From: Galaxea fascicularis
Lineage: Eukaryota > Cnidaria > Anthozoa > Scleractinia > Euphylliidae
DNA length: 64,000 nt
Assembly: GCA_948470475.1 (NCBI GenBank)
Contig: OX419337.1
Span: 25,368,291-25,432,290 of the forward strand
Direction: 5' to 3'
Positions 37,456 through 48,200 of this stretch are shown one piece after another; the stretch's first letter is position 1; every line of letters starts with the position of its first letter. The translations under genes and the position numbers were made by a program. The notes under the pieces were generated by a model. That model did no database searches. It was given only the letters and a program-made list of their open reading frames with translations, and was not told the DNA's origin.

Positions 37456-38994
37456 CAACACATGTTTTCATGATTTTAACGTTTAGTTAATCTAAGTTAA
37501 TGAATAATGTACAGTCAATAGTATATTGTGTTACATGCATATACCACATTTTCACGCCGACTGCCACATGGTGCTACAGTACGCTGTGTTATGGTGTTGT
37601 CTTTCCCGTTTTAATTCACTCATTACACGTTAACCAAACCTTTGTTTGGGGTCGGATCGATTCATTACTAATTGCTAAGTACTAATTTACTGCAATTGAA
37701 GCCTAAAGTATCAACCAAATTAGACACGATGTGGATCTCATAAAAATGTACAATGTATGACCCCACAGTAACACGAGGGTCGTTGTATAACTATAGACTG
37801 CTATAGAGCGAACTCAAAGCTCACCTCTACTCAAAAAGAAACATCAGTGATTCTTCTCAACGAAAACGTATTGCTTAAAATTCCGAGATACTTAATAAAA
37901 AGTCGTATATTGCTCCCAATATCGATCACATGCAGCTAGACATCCCCAGCAGCCATTTTGAATGCAGAGAAGGCTCTGGGAATGAAGTAAAGTGTGAACA
38001 AGAAAGTTGGTTGTGGACTCCGGACCACGGACTGGGGACCACGGACTAGGGACAATGAGTATTGGGGACCGTGGACTGGAAAATGAAGACTTAGTACAAA
38101 ATGCTGTCCAAGATAAATCAACTTTAGTTTCTTAGTGGCATCGTTCCAAAGGGTTTATCACATTCTGCCGACGCTCCAAGACAATAGGGAGTTTTCTGAT
38201 GGACGGAACATTACGGAGTGAGTGGGAAAAAAGCCAAAAATAATAATAATAATAATGCAAGGTATAAGGACAACACGGCAATGTGAGCACGCAACAGTTA
38301 ATCTTTCTTTCTTTTCTTGAAGATCCGTTCATACCAATCCAGTCATAGGATACTTCGCCCAAATTGAACGAGATGGAATAATTCTCGCAAAATTCTTGCA
38401 ATGCCGCAAAGCTATATTTGTAGCCGCAGGCGTTTTTTAATCTACCCATTCTGACAAACTGACCGTAATGAGGTGTATCAGTCCCAAAATTGTCTCATAC
38501 GTGTAGTCAGGCACTGTATCATGGGGACGGGGAGAAATTCCTTCCTTAAAAAAGCTACATATATGTGCCTACTCAAACGATGTGGTGTTCACGGCGTGTT
38601 GGTCTTAAAACCGGTTTTAATTGTAACGAATGTGGTGTGAAATTTTGTGTGGTTTCTAAAACAACCAAACGAGAGTGTATGAAGTCTTTGTCCACTTACA
38701 ACAATTCCAATTAAAAACGAAGAATGGGAAGGTACATTTACATATGATTGATTTCGGAACCTCACTCAATTTGCTCTTTCATGTTTTAACTTTTTTTGTT
38801 GATGTTGACGTTTTTTAGTTCCGTTGAATTCTGCATAGATGTCAACTTTGTTCGGTTACAACCATGATACAACAAATAATAATTGTAGACCTTATTTATT
38901 AGTAAACAAAGAACCGCCACTGAACTGAAATATAAGCAATTTCAACAGGCCAGTAAAAACGGATATGAAAACAGAATCCATTTCATGATAGGCC

Positions 38995-39124
38995 GGGCCC
39001 CAGCTGTTCAGAGGACAGATAACTCTATCCAGCTGCTATCTAGGTACTAATTTATATTATTAAGTTAATTGGTAGGCTACTTATCCTCTGGATAAAGCTA
39101 TCCGCTTTTTGAACCACTTGGGCC
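38995..39124. mobile_element. Diverged palindromic GGATA-type element
   Basis: GGCCCCAGCTGTTCAGAGGACAG at the left and CTATCCGCTTTTTGAACCACTTGGGCC at the right are imperfect inverted counterparts. Internal TATCC/GGATA blocks resemble those of the element at 30986-31111. Confidence 0.55.
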
Positions 39125-40980
39125 ACTATGGGCCTGGTGCGCGTTTCTCAAAACCCTCGAAAACGTTTCGGGCACGAAAAACTATTTTATTTCCATTAAG
39201 TTTAATTTATGACCAGAAATCAATTTCTAATATTGTTAATAATCTTATGAGAAGCACTATGTAATATAATATATTGCACTTAAAAAAAAATGCAAATTGA
39301 TGGAAAAAACTGACTAGTTTTTCGGATTTTTGGCCGGAGAAATATGACACGCTCTAAGGTTTGACTAAACTGTACGCCAGGGTAAGGACTGGTATATTTT
39401 GTATAAAATCACAGCGGTAAGGTCTAGAAAAGTACTTCCTAAAAGCGACTACCTGAGAGGTTAGAGGGGCACATCCCGACTAAGTTCAGAAGACTACCCC
39501 CCCCTCCACCCCCACCCCCCACCCTCCAGGTATATCATAATTTTTGTCGATCTCCTGATCAGCTTCGCATAAGGTCTGCACGAGACTTGTAAATTAGAGA
39601 TACGGTAAGTTATACCAAGTCATTACAAGTATCTATATATCATTTCTGTTCCTTCAGAAAGTAACTTATAAAACATTTTTCATGCTACTGTAATATTAAC
39701 TTTGTTGTTACCAATTCTGACCAGAAAAGATCCTGTCGGAACAACCTATATCTTTGGAGTTGCTTTCTACAAAAAGACATGATCACATCTTAACTTATCA
39801 CTTGTTTTGCCTGCACATGAGAGTTGCATGCTTTCCGGCAAACCATTTCCTGAGTACTTTGACCAGGTTGAAGTTCACTGACTACCAGATCCACACTGCT
39901 TTACATTTCTTTACTCTGCTGCACGGATTATCAGCTTCAAACGTCAAGTTTTCTCAAGCAGCAATCGTAAACTATTATATCTTGATGACAAAGAAAAGAA
40001 CTCCTTTCATTCTGATTTTTAAGCCCGTGTACCCAGTCTGACTGATTTACGTTAAAGCAAATTCTTATCTCTCACTAACCGTACATCACCGTGATGTCAA
40101 AATGTTGACCCCGTATGGATTAACTAAAAATACTGCCCTTTCTGTGGCTCTGGATAAGAGATCCCGCCCGTCGTTTTATGAATTTTATCTCTGGTACTAT
40201 ACACTTTGTTAATGTTACGTCCTCAGGTATTTCGGCTTAAGGCAGATAAAAGTGAAGCGGTTTTTGCCGGCTGCGACCGCGATTACGAGTCTTATTAGAC
40301 CTTATTAGAGACAAAAAAGTGTCAGTAGTGTCTGTATGTCTTCGATCAAGATTCGGGAAGAAGTGATCATCAGCGTTCTATGTGAGGGGTCCTCGAAGAA
40401 CTTACGGTATGTACCCAAGATAGTCACAGGCGCCAACGAGGACGGGGGAGAGGTGAGGATAAGGTTGTTGTACTTTCGACTGGCAATCGAAAGAAACTAA
40501 AGAAGCGTTGAAAGCTATTTATAAGTAGGTGTGAAAACTTTGTACATCACGAACCTCAAATACGACAGCCATTTCCCTACCGGTAATTGGACTTGCGAGC
40601 CTTCTGTTTACGTTGAAAATTGATATGATAATCTAAGAAGCCCATAAAAATGCCCAGGTCGTAGGGTCAAGCGTGTTATAAGCGTGAAATATGGAATATA
40701 TTTACCCGATGGGCTTTAAATAGCAAGTTTAGTCAGCAAACCATACTCATCAGTAACGTATAACTATTGTTTATACAACCATTTCTACTCCACAAGATGA
40801 AAACTTGAGACTTCCTCCTCATATGTCTTTCAACTCTACTTCAGTTTTAACAATTGATCCGACGAATTGCTCCTTGTTTAAGCGCTTATAAGAATGCACA
40901 CCGGTCCAAAACGGCGATAATATTCGCTCCGCGAGATAAGAGGATATTCGTCGGTGTGATAACAGCACGAAATGTAAGAC

Positions 40981-42387
40981 ATGAGTCGGGTGTTCGTATA
41001 TGCGCATTACCCGCCCCATGACGCAGAGATGTCGGTTGTTTCTGATGGAGAAGTCCAATGTAGCCCCGCTAACCGCCCCACTGTGGAATCCACCGTGGAA
41101 ATTTTCGAGATTGAAGTTTTTAAATCACAGGTTGTGACTGTAGCTTCTTGTGGCTTCAGCGAGGAATCAGGAATTGGGAGCGTGGAGAATATTCGCTACA
41201 AGAGCTGCGGAGATCGACTGCCAAACGACAACGTAAAGGGAAATACCATTCGTAAGGATACCGTACAAGAGAAGGACGTTGCTGCGCCTGGAACCGCAGT
41301 GGAGCATAAAGCGAGGCGATTCAAGCGGATATCGCTTCAGTGGCTTTTAAAACCAAGCAGGAGAACCTCGCACAATTCATCGCGAATACGAAGAGTGAAT
41401 GGCACCGGGAAACATCGAATTACGCGCATCAACTCGGCACCAAAAACGTTTGGCCCCAGCGGAAATGATTTCTCTCACGTGGAGAGAGAAAAGGTTCATA
41501 TTTTAGAGACGCATTCTCCGAAAGAAGGTGCAAAACAGGGAAGCAGCCAAGCCGTCAAACGCGACACGAGGAAAATGAGAAGGATCTCCCTTCCAGCGCA
41601 TGTGTTAGACGTTTCTGGGCCAGGAATGGATAAACATTTAGCAGACTTACCACTGCCTCGAACACCGGAACCAAGGCGTAAAAACGTCGCTGAATTCGAC
41701 GAAAAGTTTATTCAGTCCTTGAGAATCAAAGATTCTTATGTAACAAGCGACAGCAAGACAAAGCAAGGCACAATAGGCGGAGAAAGCGAAACAAAAAATG
41801 CTAAAGTCGCTGCGGTTACTCATGACCCAGAAGGAAAGTCCTCGTGGACGCGCGAACCACGCGAGGCGTTCGCGCAGCTCAAGAACACGAGGAAAGAGAG
41901 TGCCGCCTCGTCAACTTCTAATGCTAATTCTACACTGGCGTCGCGCCCCGTGCTTAAGTTGCACAAGTTTCACAACCCGGACATATTCTACATGCCGCTG
42001 CCCGATGACACTCCGCAGAGCCCGGATACTTTATCAAACAAACTATGCCGCGCTCGACTTATCGAACCTCGAAATGAGAATTACATGATACAGGAATGTG
42101 TTAAGGAAGAACTTCAAGCTTTTCTGCACGATAAACAGTTCTGCAGTCAATCCTGCCAGCGTTGGTGTCTTGAACTGAGTCAAAACATCAAAACTAGTGT
42201 GCACAGGATGAAGCATTTTGAAAGCAAGATCGTTTGTGTGGTGTACATCGCCGCGTTGCGTGGCCACGGTGTACACGCAGCCGCACAGTGTATTTTGACG
42301 CCAAATGATGATAATTTTATCACGGTGAATTTCAAAAATCGCTCCTTAATTGCTGTAGCATCAGTTTTAGCGATCAAATACGCATAA
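40981..42387 (+). CDS. Intronless Tctex1-domain (dynein light chain Tctex-type) protein with long N-terminal extension
   Basis: A single open frame of 468 codons. Residues 1-358 are Ser/Lys/Arg-rich and low in hydrophobics, probably disordered, with basic serine motifs such as FKRISLQW and MRRISLPAH. Residues 359-468 form a Tctex1/DYNLT domain: an N-terminal helix, VKEELQAFLHDKQ; a central helix, SQNIKTSVH; the strand KIVCVVYIAALRGHGVHAAA; and the end LIAVASVLAIKYA. These match the order of the family's helices and strands. The usual Trp-Asp of the fourth strand is replaced (CILTPNDDN). Tctex1 proteins are dynein light chains or ciliary/axonemal adaptors; this layout (long tail plus C-terminal domain, no introns) is most like the DYNLT4/TCTEX1D4 group. 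A second in-frame ATG lies at 41029. The first was chosen as the longest frame. Confidence 0.8.
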   Translation: MSRVFVYAHYPPHDAEMSVVSDGEVQCSPANRPTVESTVEIFEIEVFKSQVVTVASCGFSEESGIGSVENIRYKSCGDRLPNDNVKGNTIRKDTVQEKDVAAPGTAVEHKARRFKRISLQWLLKPSRRTSHNSSRIRRVNGTGKHRITRINSAPKTFGPSGNDFSHVEREKVHILETHSPKEGAKQGSSQAVKRDTRKMRRISLPAHVLDVSGPGMDKHLADLPLPRTPEPRRKNVAEFDEKFIQSLRIKDSYVTSDSKTKQGTIGGESETKNAKVAAVTHDPEGKSSWTREPREAFAQLKNTRKESAASSTSNANSTLASRPVLKLHKFHNPDIFYMPLPDDTPQSPDTLSNKLCRARLIEPRNENYMIQECVKEELQAFLHDKQFCSQSCQRWCLELSQNIKTSVHRMKHFESKIVCVVYIAALRGHGVHAAAQCILTPNDDNFITVNFKNRSLIAVASVLAIKYA

Positions 42388-42455
42388 TTAACTTTTTCAG
42401 TGATACATATTTGTTGACACTCGAATACCTTGTTATCACGCTGTGATGTAAATGA

Positions 42456-42461
42456 AATAAA
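42456..42461 (+). terminator. AATAAA poly(A) signal of the Tctex1-domain gene
   Basis: A canonical AATAAA lies 69 bases after the TAA stop, implying a 3' untranslated region of about 85-95 nt. Confidence 0.75.
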
Positions 42462-44573
42462 CTGAAATGTATACCTATCAAAGGCAATACATTTTACGCA
42501 GCACCGGATAGGAGGTCATGGCTGAGTAGCTTTCAGTGGATCAGTGAATTATGAAAATGAAAGATTTTTTTTATCCTAAGATGCAACTAGCGATCCCAGG
42601 CAAAACATACGATAAAGAGACACCTGTTTCACGCAAAAATTACAGCTTGATTGAGCTGGAACTTCGCTTGATTAGGCAATTGAAGACCAAAGAACTCTCT
42701 TCATCGTCGTAGTAGCCACCATCCTGAATGTTAATTCTGGGTTCCAGTGATCGGATATTCAGCTGGAACCTCCCGACGAGATTGGGCATTGCTTAGTTAG
42801 TATGTGATTGGTGACAATTGTCGCGAAATATCCAACTTTATCTGAGCCATCCTCTCACCAAATGACTAATTAAGTAAAAGGAGATGGATTAAACATGTCT
42901 ATCTCAACATAATTTAGGGATTTTGTCTGTCAAAAGTAATTTTCAGTGGAATAAAAATATCATGTCTTACTTTGTTCCTTGCGTCCTGCCTTGTTTGAAA
43001 TTCGCCCGCGGTGTCAAATGCGCGCATGTCCGATTGGTGACCAGGAAGTTTCTGAGATTATTTCATTCCTTTCGTTTTGTACACGAGGGAACAGAATGCC
43101 TCTTCCAATTACACTTTTATGAGGAGAAGAACCTACTGTTACCGATCTGGCCTGGGAACTCACTGGACGCGAATGTAAGAATACCCGAAACGGCCACCAT
43201 ACTTTGATTTGGAAGGCCGATCTCGTAGAGCTTAAAAAATATTATAAATTGGCATTAACTTGACCAGTATATTGGTTAGGCAGCACGTACCTGGCGAAAA
43301 CTAAGTGAAAATGGAAGCAAAGTCACAACATTTACTAATGATAAAGGCAATATAAAGAACATGGGAAAGTACACCGCTAGTAATTTTAGCGTTTTCAGCC
43401 TTCATTCCCAGTACACGAGTTTATCGGCAACATGCAAAAAAGCGTGATAGTCAAATACACACAAAAGAATACAAAGGAAATAGTATGTAATAGTTACTTG
43501 AAGTTAGAACTACACAAACTTCTGTTTCACGGGTTAAGTGAAATCACTCCAGTAATTTTGCACAAGATCTGCGCCATTTTGACGAAGAATGCCAAGTACC
43601 CTGCCATCAGAACAAGTATTTTGGAGGAAGAGGACTCTCCAAGTTCGCACCATTGTTCCCTGGGAGAGATGATTCATTATTAACAGAGAGCCAAGGATCA
43701 GTATACATCCCGTGTTTTGGGCGAATCATTTTAAATCGCTGCCTGTTTAGATAATTGCGCTTTGAAGCAACAAATACGAAACAGTGGATTCCAGCTAATA
43801 GGGAAATCAAATGAGACTGACTACGTCTACAGTAACAAATGTCCCCTCAGTCATTTCTTTATTTACAAAACTTGATCAGATTGAGGTGTTAATTACCCAA
43901 AATATCTAATTACAGAACAACTGCCTAAGCTACAATATGCATACAGATTAAAAAAAGAGTGAGCTAAAAGTTAGAATTTGTAACGTTACAAACATAACCC
44001 GACTAGACATAAATCAGTGAACTTTGTGTATTTTATTCAATGTTATACCAATAATTACTAAACGCTGAATAAGCCTGAATTTGTACTGCAGTAACCGTAA
44101 GTTGCGATTAGAATCAGTTTTAACGACGGTTTGCTTAGTTGCTGATAGTGGTTTATTTCATTTGCTGAACTAACAGACCTACTAAGTAACCAGGCCTGAC
44201 TTGAATATAATAATAGCCGAAACCCTCCTGATTTAAAATACCTTGAAAATATACTCAATCGAAAAGTTCTCTTGCTGTAATGTACACTATCTTTTGTAAA
44301 ACTACTCGCGCTATTTTGAGTAAACGCATATAAGACATATAATTAATCTATATAAAAAGCGATTCTGGAACTAACCACAGTTGAGTGTCCTTCTATTGTA
44401 TGCTGTCACTTGTTAAAAGAGTGAGCGACTTGCTCAAAACAATTACAGCAAACCTACTTTTCTTTAACCAATCAGAATTAAAACCAGAACCAATAGACCA
44501 ATTTCGATTGTATTGAAATTCAACTTAAGGCAATAAACATGACTTCAAGGCTCTGGGGAATGGAATAAGGATT

Positions 44574-44716
44574 TTTATTACACGACTTAGCCAGTCAGAG
44601 GGCCAATAACTAAAATCGACCAATGAACGGATTGCTCTATTGCCAGTCCGATATTCTAAGTATTGGACCGGGTATTGTCCCAAATGATCCCGCGTTGTCT
44701 TTAGTCGTGTAATAAA
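44574..44716. mobile_element. MITE with TTTATTACACGACT inverted ends
   Basis: TTTATTACACGACT at the left is matched by AGTCGTGTAATAAA at the right, about 140 bp apart. The interior is unrelated to the next element. Confidence 0.75.
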
Positions 44717-44719
44717 TCT

Positions 44720-44864
44720 CTTATTAACCAAGCTTGCTCGGGACCGTACTGGGAGAATATCGGCCCTCGGTCTTTTTTTGTACGGGCCTCGCTGCGCTCG
44801 GTCCGTACTGTCAAGACCTCGGGCCGATATTCTCCCAGCACGGCCCTCGCGCTTGGTTAATAAG
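44720..44864. mobile_element. Nearly full palindrome with CTTATTAACCAAGC ends
   Basis: CTTATTAACCAAGC at the left is mirrored by GCTTGGTTAATAAG at the right. The arms stay complementary through GCTGGGAGAATATCGGCC for about 55 bp each. It is GC-rich in an AT-rich background and begins only 3 bp after the preceding MITE. Confidence 0.85.
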
Positions 44865-45204
44865 ATATATGTACGAGACTGTTAACGTGCGTTTTTCCGC
44901 AACAAGCACTCTTTTTATGGTTTCCCGCATTTTGCACTCGAGGCACGTTTTTCGCGCTCGTGCATGATGGCACCGATTACATATTTTTCCGCGCTTGGTA
45001 GTTTTTTCAAATTATTTTCCGCGCCTGGCATCGGATATATCATTTGATTTGAGTTCTGATTGGTTCATTTGCGTTATCTGTTATGTTTGCTATGATTGGT
45101 AACATGCGACTGATCACAGAGAACGTTTCAGCCTATCCCACTATATTTAGTGTCGAAGTCCCAGTGTGGTGACACTGCCGGCATGCCCTGTTTTGGCAGT
45201 CGAA

Positions 45205-48200
45205 CTAGAGATTTGAATTTGAAGAAAATCTTTTCAGAATGGATCGCTTCTTGAGAGTCGTTGGGGCGACTGGAGCGTCAGGTGTATCTGAATAAGACAG
45301 CATCACTTGCAATCGACCAACAGGCATTCCATCTAAAGAGAGAAACGATGCATTATTCAACTCACTCTTACATTGTCCAAATATGGTCATTGTGCACTCC
45401 ATATCTGTTGTACGAACACAACAGATATCTGAGCGATATAAATTTCGTGCCGCGGGGAGACTTGACAGAACGTTTTATATGTCTGAAATTAAACCGTAAA
45501 TTGTGCATTGCCATCCAAGTAGTGAATAATTAAACAATTACACTTCTCAATCACGGCGTGAAATTACCTCTGATTTTAGCTGAAGTGGGCCTATGGCCTC
45601 AACGGCCAAGAAGCTGAGACGATATTCGTTGCAATTTTGCGAGATAATTGCCAGTCAAACCTCGGAAACAATTAGCATTACCTGCTAAGAGGCATTCCAC
45701 TTCAACAAATGATAATGATGAGATGTTTGAAACCAAACGAGGAAATTGGCATTACTTGCAATCGACCAACAGGTACTTTATCTAATACTCTAATATTCTT
45801 AAGAAGTAAAATGCAGTATGTGTATTTGACATCATACGAGAAAATTTGCATTACTTGCAACCTCTGGTGGATTTACTTGATTTTTCCAATACACACGAAA
45901 GTTGGCAAGCCAAGCCCATTGTAGTCAAAGAGACTGGTGAAATTTCAAGTAAATGGAATTCTCAGCCATAAAACAATGTGTGGCTAAAAGATATCGCTGT
46001 TATCTTTTAGTTTCATACCAATCAGAAATTAAACCAACTCTTGACCTGCGAGGTTACGCTCAGCTCGATTTTTCGCGATATCTTTAAGTTCATACAAAAA
46101 CGTATCGCTATAAAGCAGCTTAAGTTACTCCTTTTGCAGAATACTTAACGTATAAGCAACCCTAAACGGAAGACCACGATTAACCTCTCACTTCTATAGC
46201 TAAAGTCATAAGCATTCTTTCATGATTTAAGACGCTTTTCGTAAGTGTTTGCTGCTGTAAACGTCAAAATCACCATCACGAGCGACTCACTCGTGAAATA
46301 ACATTCTACTCGCGAAAACACGTGGGAATTTCTGAATCACACGGAAACGTTTTCTAAAAGCCTTGGCTGCTAAACTTGCGACATCTTAGCTGGAAAATAA
46401 AAGGAACCTCTTGTCTTTCGTCTGTTAACCTGTAGCGTGCAGCGGTTTTCATGTCAACGACCTCTATCCTGCACTGATGTATCATGCAGCCAGGCTTAAA
46501 ATAATTAAAATCAACGCTGTGTGAAATCAATGCGAGCTTCACTCACCGTGTTCAAGATTAAGCCATTTTGTCTCCGAATGTTTGTCTGCAAAAGAGAGAA
46601 AGACGTGATTAAGCGATGCAGCAACACACAAAGATTTATTCATAAGGAATTTGGGCTTGCGTGCTGTCTGGTTCCAACATTAATGCTCTTACGTTAAGTA
46701 AAAGATTCGCTTGTAGCGATAATACTTCGAACTATGTTCAGCTGTCAACGCCTTGGAGAACTTGGCAAGACACCAAGCTTAAGGACTAAGCCGCTTAATA
46801 GCTTAAGCGCAACTTGTTTTAATGCTAAGTACAATCAAGTATTGCGTATTACACCGCCCATATGGTTTATTGCTCACCTACGGAAGCTCTACAGTTGGGC
46901 AAGGTCGACGACTAAAAAGCGTTTGTGTTTTGAACTCCAATCCATTCTATATTAACAATTATTTCACAAGCGCATCATGTCTTACCCTACAAGGGCTGGT
47001 GGAACAATTGATGCTAATCATTAGTCTTTTCGATCACTAAGTATGGCGTTAACAAAATTCAAATTTTAGTTATGCCATCAGAAGTATCAATATATCCCGA
47101 CACATCCGTTAAAAGGAAATTTTCCTGCTTGCAAAACAAACGAATTGTCCAAGATAGGGACTGTCTATGGGGAAAGCATCATTAAAATCGTTGCTATGCC
47201 CTTTTTTCAACAATGACTTTGACGTTTTGTGGGCAAGTGTATCGGGCTACAAACTTCGTTTTACTATTTCTAATCACTTATCCGTCGAACCACTGCAAAC
47301 TTCCTTTTACCCTTCAAATTTCTAATTACTTATCTGTCGACCCATTACAACCTCCTTTTACTCTTTCTAATCACTTACCTGTCGAACCACTGCTTGTGTC
47401 TGACCTCGTTCTCTTGGTGAACACATCTGCGAGAAAAATATTACATCGACATCTGTCTTCGTTAATCTTGACATGGTGACTGACGGACGAAGAAGACAGA
47501 GGTGGACACCAAATGGGGTGCATTTGCGTTGCAATCCACCTCACCGGCTCACTTTCACTGAGATCAAATCCAGACCCTCGTTGCCGCAATATTTTCGCCG
47601 ATTGACACAACCACACGACCCGAACAAGTCGACAAAACGGTTAAGAATTGTTTTCTCTGATATGACCTTAAGCGCAATACCCTGGCTGTCATTACAAGAA
47701 TTATTCTCTAAACTTGCAAACAGTTGAATCCGCCCTGCATCAAACAAATTTGAGAAGGAAAAAAACGTTTAGTTCACGCTTACCTTTGAAGAATTCTTGA
47801 ATGGAAATCTTCGCTTTGCCAGCAACTTTTTTCTTTGCGTCTCTCAGCTCAAAGAGAAGAGTTGCCTCGTTTGAGATTGCAGTGCCTCCTGCCGTCTACA
47901 ATGAAAACAATACGAAGAAACGGAAAAAGTAGAGAAATCGTATTTCTCAGTGATAATCACCAAAACCTGTGACAAGAGACTAGCTCGGGTAAACATGCGA
48001 CAAGGGTAAAGCATGAGAAAATACGCCATCAATGGCAAGCGCGGGAAAGCATGCATTAAAGAAAATCTGTGACTGGTGCCAAACGTAGACAAAAACACTA
48101 ACTGATGCCAAATTAATGGCAGGGAAACTTGCGAGTCCTACCGACCGCGACAAAAAACTGCAGCCATCTTGGATGTAATGGAGAACGGCGCTAAAGCTAA

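Larger units (their letters stand above)
36962..40980. other. Spacer between the THNSL2-like and Tctex1-domain genes
   Basis: Divergent gene starts face each other across about 4 kb, so both promoters should be here. Content: a single diverged 107-bp satellite unit (37340-37455), a GGTCC/GGACCACGGACTGG repeat (38010-38085), an orphan open frame discussed in the findings (38343-38449), a diverged palindromic element (38995-39124) and a C-rich tract (39490-39530). Nothing else is supported. Confidence 0.55.
42462..45204. other. Spacer between convergent genes
   Basis: The Tctex1-domain gene (plus) and the SMP/C2 gene (minus) converge here. No exon was seen. Two palindromic elements lie at 44574-44716 and 44720-44864. 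The rest is AT-rich and otherwise unremarkable. An AATAAA on the minus strand (44574-44579) is the nearest poly(A) candidate for the SMP/C2 gene, about 625 bp past its stop. Confidence 0.6.
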
